From: Polaromonas sp.
GTDB lineage: Bacteria; Pseudomonadota; Gammaproteobacteria; Burkholderiales; Burkholderiaceae_C
NCBI GenBank assembly: GCA_030654695.1
Contig: JAURWY010000009.1
Coordinates: 1-64,000 of the forward strand
DNA length: 64,000 nucleotides
Reading direction: 5' to 3'
Below are positions 1 to 6,877 of this stretch, one piece after another. Position numbers and translations under genes: made by a program. Below the pieces are notes generated by a model. That model made no database searches, was not told the DNA's origin, and saw only the letters and a list, made by a program, of their open reading frames with translations. Position 1 is the first letter of the stretch. Each line of letters begins with the position of its first letter.

Positions 1-241
1 CCCCCCCCGCGCGCGATTTGGAAGGTCAATTTTTTTGTCCCAAAAAATAACTTTTTAGTTATGCAGACCAGTAAATTTATGACCATGTAATCAAAAAAGT
101 GACGTACCATGCGAATCGTTAGCTTTTAGGCAATTTGTTACGTGTGACGGGGTTAATATCCCCGGCAAAAAAACAAAGGCCTTGGTGCCCATACGGTCTA
201 AGTCTTCTTGATCGGGTAAAAAACCTTGAGGTAGCGCTGCA

Positions 242-550
242 ATGGAACTGTTTTTTTTCTGGCTCATAGGCTCAATATTTGTTTGGGTCATTGCGAGCAG
301 CAAGGGTCGAGAGGGCTTCGGCTATTTCTTGCTTTCAATCGTTCTCACGCCGATCTTGGTGGGAATTTTGGTTATTGCGCTTCCCAGCATTAAAAGTCTG
401 CCGGTCGTGGTGACGGCGGTTGATGCCGTGGTACCGGACGCACAGATTCGCTGCCCAGACTGTCGCGAGCTCGTGCGCACCGATGCGCGCAAATGCAAGC
501 ACTGCGGAACAACGCTTGTTCCGCAGATTGATGAAAAAACAGCGGCGTAG
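242..550 (+). CDS. Small membrane protein with C-terminal zinc ribbon
   Basis: The 102-residue product has two hydrophobic segments near the N-terminus (about residues 3-18 and 27-48). A C-terminal zinc ribbon follows with two CxxC knuckles (CPDC and CKHC, about residues 71-88). This architecture suggests a membrane-anchored protein with a cytosolic metal-binding tail; no enzymatic motif is visible. A GAGGT Shine-Dalgarno at 230-234 supports the ATG at 242. It is the first of several cargo-type genes of the island. The specific role is unknown. Confidence 0.7.
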   Translation: MELFFFWLIGSIFVWVIASSKGREGFGYFLLSIVLTPILVGILVIALPSIKSLPVVVTAVDAVVPDAQIRCPDCRELVRTDARKCKHCGTTLVPQIDEKTAA

Positions 551-571
551 CGCTCTGCTGAGTAGCCTTTT

Positions 572-874
572 ATGTCACCAAGATGGGGCGCAGCGCTGTG
601 CCTTTCGATAGCGCTGGCAACAGCTTCGGGCATGGGCGTCGCAAAAATCCCGCGATCTGCAGCCGAAGTCTCCGCCTTTAAAAGACACAACCCCTGCCCC
701 TCAACGCAATTGCGCCGTGGCGCTTGCCCAGGCTACCAGGTTGACCATGTGATGCCGCTATGTGCTGGTGGTGCCGACAAAATCGAGAATCTCCAATGGT
801 TGTCAGTGGCCGACCATCGGACTAAGACGCGCCAAGACAACCGGGTGTGCCGGTATTTGAGGAAGATTAATTGA
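572..874 (+). CDS. Exported HNH endonuclease-like protein
   Basis: The 100-residue product begins with a hydrophobic stretch (about residues 6-23) that looks like a signal peptide. The conserved core that follows reads RGACPGYQVDHVMPLCAGG, then ENLQWL and a downstream His/Lys-rich segment (DHRTKT). This matches the HNH-like family found in phages and plasmids, with the VDH histidine as the likely catalytic base and Asn/His as metal ligands. The combination of export signal and HNH core suggests a periplasmic or secreted nuclease, but the signal peptide is inferred from hydrophobicity only. It lies 21 bp after the zinc-ribbon gene and may be co-transcribed with it. Confidence 0.65.
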   Translation: MSPRWGAALCLSIALATASGMGVAKIPRSAAEVSAFKRHNPCPSTQLRRGACPGYQVDHVMPLCAGGADKIENLQWLSVADHRTKTRQDNRVCRYLRKIN

Positions 875-898
875 GGCAACTAGAAGTAGGAGGGCGTT

Positions 899-1735
899 GT
901 GGCGCTTAAAAAATTCTCTGTGTATTTCGCAAGACCCGCAAACAAAGCGGAGGGGACAACATTTGCAGAATTGCTTCAAAACGCCTTCAATTTGCACGGC
1001 GAGCATTTACCTTCGGCCAACGTTGAGGGCGAGCGCTATCAAATCCGCTCGTTGCAAAAGGTGGGTACGGTATGGCTTGGAACTTTTGCCAGACTAAGAG
1101 ACGACGCCCCCAACTATGTCAATGGACAAAACGTCGAGCAGGAGATTCAGCTGGAAGATGGCGCAGCAGTGATAGAGAAGTGCTATTTCCAGTACAGGAC
1201 GTTAAATGAAGTAGTCGTATGGCAACTGCAAAAGACGGCAGGCAGCCTTAACAGGGCTCAAATTTACCTTTCTGAGGTTTTGGGGCAGCCAATATTTCTG
1301 CCGCAGCTAATGAACAACGAGGAGTTGGAAAACTTGCTTGCCAACAATGTCTATGAAATTGACTTTGCGTATGCTCGTCCGCCAGCTCTTCCCGATGGTG
1401 TTAGCCAATGGTCACGCCGGGCATTCGACATCATGAGCGACGTGCACGCCGCATTTGCAAAATTTACATTGCGTGCCGATCGCGGGGGGTTTCTTGCCAA
1501 TGCGTCAAAGGATATCGTTCGCACGATGAGTGGCGGCAACGGCTTTAAAAAGATCAAAATACGACTAACATCCGACTCCGATCCTGTCAAACTTTTCCTT
1601 GCGCCTTTGCGGGATGAGTTCACAATAGAGTTTTTGGGGCGCTATGCCCCAGCTGCGCTTGTATATCAAGGACTGGAGGATGCATATGTTCGCCAAGAGC
1701 CATTCATTCCAGTCGGGAACGGCGCCCAACCTTAA
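899..1735 (+). CDS. Hypothetical cytosolic protein, possibly DUF6731-like
   Basis: The 278-residue soluble protein has no signal peptide and no membrane segment. It resembles a family of unknown function with an N-terminal beta-rich region and an RDDAPNYVNG-type segment around residue 70 (possibly DUF6731, recalled rather than searched). I see no catalytic motif I can name. The start is GTG at 899, with an AGGAGG-like Shine-Dalgarno at about 886-892. The next gene, a four-helix membrane protein, starts inside its 3' end (1686), so the two are probably translated together. Function is unknown; a paired sensor/effector role is only a hypothesis. Confidence 0.6.
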   Translation: MALKKFSVYFARPANKAEGTTFAELLQNAFNLHGEHLPSANVEGERYQIRSLQKVGTVWLGTFARLRDDAPNYVNGQNVEQEIQLEDGAAVIEKCYFQYRTLNEVVVWQLQKTAGSLNRAQIYLSEVLGQPIFLPQLMNNEELENLLANNVYEIDFAYARPPALPDGVSQWSRRAFDIMSDVHAAFAKFTLRADRGGFLANASKDIVRTMSGGNGFKKIKIRLTSDSDPVKLFLAPLRDEFTIEFLGRYAPAALVYQGLEDAYVRQEPFIPVGNGAQP

Positions 1736-2159
1736 TCACATGTCCCCTGCTGTCCCACCATTGGCAACCCTGGCACTTGCAAGCGTCCTTGCCTATCATT
1801 TCGGGCTCCACCCAAGCCTTGAAGTTGAAGATACGGTGGCATTTGGTGGGACGATCGCCTCTGTCGGATCCACTATGTTGGGTTTCATGCTGGCATCCCT
1901 TGCGGTATTGGCGAGTATCAACCACACCCATCTGGTCGGGATGATGAAGAAAAATGGTCACTATGAAGACCTGCTTCTCACCGTATTTGTTGGGGCTTTG
2001 GTCTTTCTAATCTGCGCAACAGGAGGATTCGCCCTGATTTTCGGGGCCAATCCGAGTTCCTGGCTGCTCTCCTTAGTCGTGGGTTGCCACTTGGCTGCCC
2101 TTGTGTCACTCCTTGATGTCGGCCGCAAATTCTGGTTAGTTCTGAGTAGTTTGCGTTGA
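1686..2159 (+). CDS. Small four-helix membrane protein coupled to upstream gene
   Basis: The product of about 157 residues has four hydrophobic segments: a helix after the SPAVPP stretch, one around TIASVGSTMLGFML, one around LLLTVFVGALVFLI, and one near the C-terminus (SWLLSLVVGCHLAAL). The ATG at 1686 is chosen because GGAGG at 1675-1679 sits six bases upstream; ATGs at 1644 and 1680 lack proper spacing. It overlaps the upstream unknown gene by 50 bp, and a terminator follows at 2181. The family is unknown. A soluble protein coupled to a small membrane protein within a mobile island is a layout seen in several phage-defence modules, but nothing here proves that role. Confidence 0.6.
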   Translation: MFAKSHSFQSGTAPNLNHMSPAVPPLATLALASVLAYHFGLHPSLEVEDTVAFGGTIASVGSTMLGFMLASLAVLASINHTHLVGMMKKNGHYEDLLLTVFVGALVFLICATGGFALIFGANPSSWLLSLVVGCHLAALVSLLDVGRKFWLVLSSLR

Positions 2160-2180
2160 TACCTGCCACTTCACTTTAAG

Positions 2181-2203
2181 GCCCGCCCCGAGCGGGCTTT
2201 TTT
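2181..2203 (+). terminator. Rho-independent terminator
   Basis: The GC-rich stem GCCCGC (2181-2186) pairs with GCGGGC (2192-2197) around a five-base loop and is followed by a run of six T. It closes the 242-2159 gene run. Confidence 0.85.
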
Positions 2204-2253
2204 ACACCCTTTTGGTTAGCGGGTACTATCTGCCTACATAAAAAGGGTCTGTC

Positions 2254-2748
2254 ATGCGGAAAATAATTGTGTTTGTTTCGATAGTTGTTGTCGGGCTTGC
2301 GGCGGGTGGCGTGCTGTACGCGATTAAGGACCGAGCAGAACAAAAGGTGGTTGACGGCCTGCGCAGCAACGTCAACGCCCAAATGAAAGACCCGGGCAGC
2401 ACGCAATTCCGCAATGAAAAGATCGTCAACGGTTTGATGTGTGGCGAGATCAACAGCAAGAACGGCTACGGCGCTTATGCCGGCTTCAAGCGGTTCATCT
2501 CAAGGTCTCCAAGCTACGCCTACATCGAGGGGTTTGGTTATGTTGGTGAGGAGATTGAACACAGCCGCATTCCTGAGACTCATGAGCAAATAATTGAACG
2601 GGTTGATATTGCGACCTCAGTGTTGAGGGATCAGAATGCGCTCGCAAAGGCGCATGGCAGCGGGTTTGTGTCGATGAGCAATTCCGAAACAGAAGCAGAG
2701 ATGGCCAGAAGATTATTCAAAGTAAGGTGGGACCGAGCCTGCTCTTAG
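2254..2748 (+). CDS. Membrane-anchored hypothetical protein with DPGSTQFRN motif
   Basis: The 164-residue product has one N-terminal transmembrane segment (about residues 4-24) and a short periplasmic domain. Two conserved stretches are visible: KDPGSTQFRN (about residues 45-54), then a cysteine followed by GEINSKNGYGAYAGFKRF (about residues 64-82). I recognise this pair of motifs from small uncharacterised proteins of phages and islands, where the Cys and the GY/GFKRF segment recur, but no function is established. It has its own terminator downstream (2769) and is separated from the preceding unit by another, so it appears monocistronic. Confidence 0.65.
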   Translation: MRKIIVFVSIVVVGLAAGGVLYAIKDRAEQKVVDGLRSNVNAQMKDPGSTQFRNEKIVNGLMCGEINSKNGYGAYAGFKRFISRSPSYAYIEGFGYVGEEIEHSRIPETHEQIIERVDIATSVLRDQNALAKAHGSGFVSMSNSETEAEMARRLFKVRWDRACS

Positions 2749-2768
2749 CAGCTGTACCAACCCAAGCA

Positions 2769-2792
2769 ACCGCCCAATGAGGCGGTTTTTTT
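2769..2792 (+). terminator. Rho-independent terminator
   Basis: The stem ACCGCC (2769-2774) pairs with GGCGGT (2781-2786) across a six-base loop and is followed by seven T. It lies 20 bp after the preceding stop codon. Confidence 0.85.
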
Positions 2793-2817
2793 ACGACCGC
2801 TCGCAATGAATACGTAT

Positions 2818-2900
2818 AAACCCTATTAGGGTTTGGAGTTGAAATAAATCTAGCCAAAATCTAGCCTTGCGCTTGCTTTAATCTAGCTTATGGCTAGAAT
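2818..2900. promoter_or_regulatory. Operator-like repeat cluster upstream of the early gene run
   Basis: A 17-bp dyad (AAACCCT, ATT, AGGGTTT; 2818-2834) is followed by three direct copies of AATCTAGC(C/T) at 2847, 2858 and 2880, and one inverted copy (GGCTAGAAT, 2892-2900). The spacing of the first two copies is 11 bp, one helical turn. The cluster lies between a terminator and the first gene of the overlapping run at 2949. Binding sites for an element-encoded repressor or activator are the simplest reading; no binding protein is identified. Confidence 0.5.
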
Positions 2901-2948
2901 CAACTCCAGCGCACCAAGCAACCCGCCCGGTGCATTGATGGAGTCAAC

Positions 2949-3173
2949 ATGCAAACAGAGACACAAAGCCCAGACAGCGGAATCACCCTGAGCCAGGCTG
3001 TACTGGTCGCGGTATTTGAAGCGTGGGAGAACGACTACCGAGCCAACCCTGCGGAGTTCATGACGCATGAAGAAATGGCCGCCGACGCGGTCGCCAGCCT
3101 TAGCGAGTCACGCGCCATCTGGTTTCAGTCTTATCTGCGCCAATGCACGCAGACCACAGGCGGTGCAGCATGA
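2949..3173 (+). CDS. Hypothetical small protein, first gene of the overlapping run
   Basis: The 74-residue soluble protein has an acidic, Ala-rich composition (segments SQAVLVAVFEAWENDY and FMTHEEMAADAVASL) and predicted helices. No family is recognised. It overlaps the next gene by ATGA, so it begins a translationally coupled series. It sits immediately downstream of the operator-like repeat cluster. Confidence 0.55.
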   Translation: MQTETQSPDSGITLSQAVLVAVFEAWENDYRANPAEFMTHEEMAADAVASLSESRAIWFQSYLRQCTQTTGGAA

Positions 3174-3445
3174 CCACCACTATCAACACCTTGACTGCAT
3201 TGGCCATCGCCATGGTGCTGGGCATGGCCCACCTACTTGACGGCCCAGCCGACTACTCAGCCGAGTGGCAAAAAGCCGATTACCTGATTGAGCTGCAAGA
3301 CGCAACAAACGCCCAGCGCCGCATGGAACTGGCCGGCCAAGCTGCTTGCGAAGACTTGCGAGGCTACAACACCACGGCCCAGTTTGACGCAGCCGGCACG
3401 CTGTATTGCGCCGGTGGCCAGACGGTTGTTAAGGCTTCGCTGTGA
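3170..3445 (+). CDS. Hypothetical small protein with N-terminal hydrophobic segment
   Basis: The 91-residue product has an N-terminal hydrophobic stretch (TLTALAIAMVLGMAHLL), probably a membrane anchor or signal peptide, and two cysteines in the C-terminal half. The start at 3170 is preferred over 3143 because it makes an ATGA overlap with the preceding stop. No family is recognised. Confidence 0.5.
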   Translation: MTTTINTLTALAIAMVLGMAHLLDGPADYSAEWQKADYLIELQDATNAQRRMELAGQAACEDLRGYNTTAQFDAAGTLYCAGGQTVVKASL

Positions 3446-3663
3446 GCACGCAACAACCCACCCCAAAGGCTGAATGGTGCTTGGGCCTGTTGCCGGCGCC
3501 CAATGGTCTAACGCAACGCTGCACGCGGCGCGACGCTTGTGAGCGTTATATTTTTCGACATCACTCACCCGCTGCCGATCAGGTGGCGCAGTGGCTTTGC
3601 CCGGGGGCTGATGAGTTTTGGCCGGAGTTTCGGGCTGTTGGTGTGAAGGAGCGCAGCACATAA
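3442..3663 (+). CDS. Hypothetical small Cys-containing protein (GTG start)
   Basis: The 73-residue product starts at GTG 3442, overlapping the preceding stop in a GTGA arrangement. It contains four spaced cysteines (about residues 13, 27, 34 and 53) and Trp/Arg-rich segments, compatible with metal binding but without a recognisable finger. It continues the coupled run. No family is recognised. Confidence 0.5.
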   Translation: MSTQQPTPKAEWCLGLLPAPNGLTQRCTRRDACERYIFRHHSPAADQVAQWLCPGADEFWPEFRAVGVKERST

Positions 3664-3719
3664 CAAGCGCCACCCGCAAACCCCAAGACAACTTTTTTTA
3701 TTATTTTTGAAAGCACCTC

Positions 3720-4088
3720 ATGACCGCAAACAACGCACCCACCAACGCTTCAACTTCTGCCGCCACTGACACCGGTGAATTCCTCACCGACCTTGACGGC
3801 GGTGTGTTTGATCGAAAACTGTCGATCGCGCTCAGCCAGGTGGCCGCAGCCGCTGTTGACAACGACAAGGTTGGCGAGGTCTCTGTGAAGTTCACATTCA
3901 AGAAAATTCCGGGAACTACCCAAGTGCACTGCGAACACGTCTTGAAGTTCAGCCGACCAACGGAAAGCGGCAAGGCCAGCGAAGAAGAAAAACGCACGAC
4001 GCCGCTGCATGTCGGGAAGTTTGGAAAGCTCACCCTCGCCCCTGAAAACCAACTCGCCTTTTTGGACCGTAACGGTCAGCCGGCATAA
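3720..4088 (+). CDS. Hypothetical phage-type protein upstream of a DUF2303 gene
   Basis: The 122-residue soluble protein has a low-complexity Thr/Ala-rich N-terminus and a beta-rich core (KVGEVSVKFTFKKIPG, HCEHVLKFSRP). Similar small proteins often precede DUF2303 genes in prophages, so the pair probably works together. The function is unknown. It starts 56 bp after the preceding stop, the largest gap in this run. Confidence 0.5.
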   Translation: MTANNAPTNASTSAATDTGEFLTDLDGGVFDRKLSIALSQVAAAAVDNDKVGEVSVKFTFKKIPGTTQVHCEHVLKFSRPTESGKASEEEKRTTPLHVGKFGKLTLAPENQLAFLDRNGQPA

Positions 4089-4140
4089 GTCGCGCCCTCT
4101 CTTGTATCCACCCATTTTTTGAAATTAACTGAAAGAAAAC

Positions 4141-4977
4141 ATGTTTGATAAAGACGCTATCACCAAGCTGACCGAAGCCCAGTCCATCACTTCTGCCGCC
4201 GGCGCGCTGAGCGCCCATGACAGCACCGAGAATTTGACTGCGCTGCCATCGGACTACAAACTGCACGATCTTGAGCAGTATCTGCCATGCCGTCGCCGTG
4301 CCCGTGGCGCCATGACGACCAGCAGCGCCAGCGACTTTGCAAGCTACGCCGTTAAACACGCCGAAGCAGGTGCCTGCGTTTTTGTGCAGCAAGACGAAAT
4401 GACCGCCGTGGCTGTGCTGAATTTGGGTACGCCAATCCAGCCTGGTCATGCCGATAACTTGGCCAAGCTGGCGCCGAAAAAGACTGCCGCCTATACCGCG
4501 CTCACCAACATTGCCAACGGTGCGGGTAACACGCAAAAAACAGTCGCCGAGTTTCTGGAAGACTGGCCCGGCTACATCAAATGCTTCAATGACGGCGGCG
4601 CAATTGAGCCGCCCAAGGCCATCGCCGCCATTCGCAAAATCAGCATCGAAGCACTGCGCAAACAAGAAAATACCGAGCAGCAACTGAGCAATACAAAAAG
4701 CTCTTTTGAAAGCGTGCAGGCCACCAGCACCGAGCCGCTGCCGACCACCATTTATTTTGTTACCCAGCCCTACCATGGCTTAGCCGAGTGCAGTTTTGTT
4801 CTTCGCTTAGGCATCCTCACTGGTGGCGACAAGCCCACCATCAGCCTACGCATTGTCAACAAAGAGCAGCATGCCGAAGACATGGCCGAAGAGCTAGCGC
4901 AACTCGTCGTCAGCGCAATCAGTTCATGCGCTGTCGACATGCCAGTTTTGGTTGGAAGCTACAGCGCTCGCGGCTAA
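4141..4977 (+). CDS. DUF2303 family (YfdQ-like) phage protein
   Basis: The 278-residue product matches the DUF2303 pattern. The N-terminal half has the PSDYKLHDLEQYLPCRRRARG segment (about residues 36-56), in which a conserved Asp/Glu-rich helix precedes basic residues. The C-terminal region is beta-rich (TIYFVTQPYHG, SFVLRLGILTGGDKP). The family is widespread in temperate phages (YfdQ in E. coli prophage CPS-53) and is uncharacterised, though usually found near recombination or early genes. It overlaps the next gene by one base (TAATG), so coupling is likely. Confidence 0.75.
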   Translation: MFDKDAITKLTEAQSITSAAGALSAHDSTENLTALPSDYKLHDLEQYLPCRRRARGAMTTSSASDFASYAVKHAEAGACVFVQQDEMTAVAVLNLGTPIQPGHADNLAKLAPKKTAAYTALTNIANGAGNTQKTVAEFLEDWPGYIKCFNDGGAIEPPKAIAAIRKISIEALRKQENTEQQLSNTKSSFESVQATSTEPLPTTIYFVTQPYHGLAECSFVLRLGILTGGDKPTISLRIVNKEQHAEDMAEELAQLVVSAISSCAVDMPVLVGSYSARG

Positions 4978-5345
4978 TGATCGAGCCAGTGTCCTCAGTA
5001 GCCCCCGCCAAGCGGGGTTATATGCCCTCGCGTGAAACGATGGCGTCGATCAACACCACGCGGCTGTGGATGCTGCGCCGCATACAGCTTGCACCTTGTG
5101 CGGTCACTAGTTTTACCGGTGCGAGTGAGCCTGCGCTGAGCAAGGCCAACGCCTGGCGGCATTTGCATGCTTTGACGGTGCTGGGCTACATCATGCCGCT
5201 GGGTCAAGAGCTGCATTGCATCACGCCGGCTGGCGCTAAACATATGTACAACAAGACGCCGACGGCACTGCCGGACCGCATTTGCAACGCTGCCATGCGC
5301 GAGCTTTATCAACCCAAAGAGTTGGACTATCGGGGCCGGGCATGA
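4977..5345 (+). CDS. Hypothetical winged-helix-like protein
   Basis: The 122-residue product is read from the ATG at 4977, which overlaps the DUF2303 stop by one base; longer versions of the frame run into that gene. The segments SKANAWRHLHALTVLGYI and ITPAGAKHMY look like the recognition helix and wing of a winged-helix domain, suggesting DNA binding. This is inference from pattern only. The gene ends with an ATGA overlap into the next one. Confidence 0.5.
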   Translation: MIEPVSSVAPAKRGYMPSRETMASINTTRLWMLRRIQLAPCAVTSFTGASEPALSKANAWRHLHALTVLGYIMPLGQELHCITPAGAKHMYNKTPTALPDRICNAAMRELYQPKELDYRGRA

Positions 5346-5848
5346 ACCGCGAAATGAGGCGTATGGCTATGCGCACCAAGCCTGCAGGTCGAGTCTGCAA
5401 GCCGGTGGCAGTCAACACTATGGACATGGCTAAGTGGCGTGCTGCACGTCTAAGCAAAGACGATGTGCGCGAAATCATGAGTTCGCTGCTGACATCGTTC
5501 AAAGCGCTGCGCGAAGGCTTGGCCACAGACAACGATTGGGCCTTGCTGGCCAGCGCCATGAACACCGCGCAAGCGATTGAAAAGCTGGGCGTGGTGCGCG
5601 GCCTGAGTGCACAGTTGCGGCTGACCGAGTTGGCGCTGCAGTCGGTTGAGAAGCGGGCCACGGCGACCGGCAATTGGTGCGCACCAGTGCTATATGCCTT
5701 CGAGTTGGATGACATTCGCGCCGGCTTGGAATTTCATCGGTACCAACTTTTACAGCTGAGCAACGGCGAAATGATGCAGGCCATTGCCGCTGCGCAGGCT
5801 GAGGTGATTGGCAGTGGTGGCCGGGTTTTGAAGGGGGTTAATTTATGA
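5342..5848 (+). CDS. Hypothetical helical phage-type protein
   Basis: The 168-residue product starts at the ATG overlapping the previous stop (ATGA at 5342). It is predominantly helical, with a basic N-terminus (REMRRMAMRTKPAG) and amphipathic helices from about residue 45 onward. No catalytic motif or family is recognised. Its place between a winged-helix-like gene and DUF4406 suggests an early-region role. Confidence 0.5.
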   Translation: MNREMRRMAMRTKPAGRVCKPVAVNTMDMAKWRAARLSKDDVREIMSSLLTSFKALREGLATDNDWALLASAMNTAQAIEKLGVVRGLSAQLRLTELALQSVEKRATATGNWCAPVLYAFELDDIRAGLEFHRYQLLQLSNGEMMQAIAAAQAEVIGSGGRVLKGVNL

Positions 5849-6129
5849 CAAAAATCTATATTGCCGGCCCCATGTCTGGCCTGGTCGACTTTAATTTTCC
5901 TGCTTTTCACAGGATGGCGGCAACGTTTCGGGCCAAAGGTTTTGAGGTGGTTAATCCGGCTGAAATTAATGCGAACTGTTCGGCTGATTGGTTTGGCTGT
6001 TTGCGTGCGGATATTCGGGAGCTGGTGACTTGTGACGCGATTGTGATGTTGTCCGGCTGGGAGAAAAGCAAGGGCGCGAAGCTGGAGAAGCACATTGCCG
6101 ACCAGCTGGGCATGGAGATTTATTTATGA
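5845..6129 (+). CDS. DUF4406 protein, nucleoside 2-deoxyribosyltransferase-like
   Basis: The 94-residue product shows the DUF4406 signature: KIYIAGPMSG at the N-terminus, FPAF and VVNPAE, then the terminal GWEKSKGAKLEKH helix. The family has the nucleoside 2-deoxyribosyltransferase fold, with the IAGPMSG loop and the Trp-x-x-Ser-x-Gly-Ala-x-x-Glu helix forming the nucleoside pocket. Phage copies are thought to alter nucleotide pools, but activity is unproven. It is coupled by ATGA overlaps to the genes on both sides. Confidence 0.8.
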   Translation: MTKIYIAGPMSGLVDFNFPAFHRMAATFRAKGFEVVNPAEINANCSADWFGCLRADIRELVTCDAIVMLSGWEKSKGAKLEKHIADQLGMEIYL

Positions 6130-6641
6130 CTAAAAACAAAGTAATTTTGCAGGCACTTGAGTACGTCGGCGCGATGCAGTTGGCGGGTGTTCATGGTGCT
6201 GTTGTGGCCCACGATAAAACTATTTTGACGGGTGTTTTGATGACTGATTTGCGTGAGGCTTTTACCCAGCCAGACCATATTGCCGGCGCCGGCAAAAAGG
6301 CGGGGCAGGAGCCAAAAGTTAATATGAGCCGCGTTGCACAATTTAAACTCGACTCTTTGCTTAATGAGGGTTTTGTTGTCAATGGCTACGCGATAGAGCG
6401 GCACAATCATAGTGCGGTAACTCGTGGATTTATAACGGCTGGCGGCATGGTTTGCTGGTGGTTTGATCGGGATCATGAGCCTGCGTCACCACCGAAGCGC
6501 CAGCCGCTGACAGTGCAGCAAATTTTGGTTAGCCGAGAAATTGTGTTGGGTAATAGCACGGCCCATCATGTAGCAATTTGGGAATTCATTGAAATAGTCC
6601 GTGCCATCGAAGCCGCCCACGGCATCAAGGGGCAGTTATGA
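6126..6641 (+). CDS. Hypothetical phage-type protein
   Basis: The 171-residue soluble product has no recognised domain. Its central segment contains Trp-rich residues (GGMVCWWFDRDHEP) followed by a predicted helical C-terminus. It overlaps DUF4406 and the AlpA-like gene by four bases each, so it is part of the same transcript. Confidence 0.5.
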   Translation: MTKNKVILQALEYVGAMQLAGVHGAVVAHDKTILTGVLMTDLREAFTQPDHIAGAGKKAGQEPKVNMSRVAQFKLDSLLNEGFVVNGYAIERHNHSAVTRGFITAGGMVCWWFDRDHEPASPPKRQPLTVQQILVSREIVLGNSTAHHVAIWEFIEIVRAIEAAHGIKGQL

Positions 6642-6877
6642 CCCTTCAACCTATTGCTGTCGACCGCGAAACGGCTGCGAAGTTTGTGGTTTTGAGCGTG
6701 ACCACAATGGAGCTTTTGTTACGCCAGGGCGTATTTCCAAAGCCTCGCCGCGTGTCGCCGGCGCGGGTTGTTTGGCTGGTTCGTGAGCTCACGGACTGGA
6801 TGGAGTCGCGGCCGGTGTCTGAGCTTTTGCCGCCTCGCAATACCGGAGCGGCTAAGCCTCGGCCGGCGCTTGTTTGA
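6638..6877 (+). CDS. AlpA/excisionase-like DNA-binding protein
   Basis: The 79-residue product fits the AlpA/MerR-like helix-turn-helix pattern. It has an N-terminal helix-turn (DRETAAKFVVLSVTTMELLLRQG), then FPKPRRVSPARVVWLVRELTDWM, where the R-x-V-x-W-L segment is typical of AlpA family wings. AlpA-type proteins act as excisionases or activate integrase expression. Its 3' end overlaps that of the convergent integrase by 26 bp, the common arrangement in such islands. Confidence 0.75.
   Translation: MTLQPIAVDRETAAKFVVLSVTTMELLLRQGVFPKPRRVSPARVVWLVRELTDWMESRPVSELLPPRNTGAAKPRPALV

Noticed and set aside
91-303. 70-codon minus-strand frame at the left edge
   Set aside because: It overlaps the start of the better supported zinc-ribbon gene, has no Shine-Dalgarno and no recognisable motif.
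4030-4776. 248-codon minus-strand frame opposite DUF2303
   Set aside because: It is an antisense shadow of a recognised family in a run of co-directional coupled genes.
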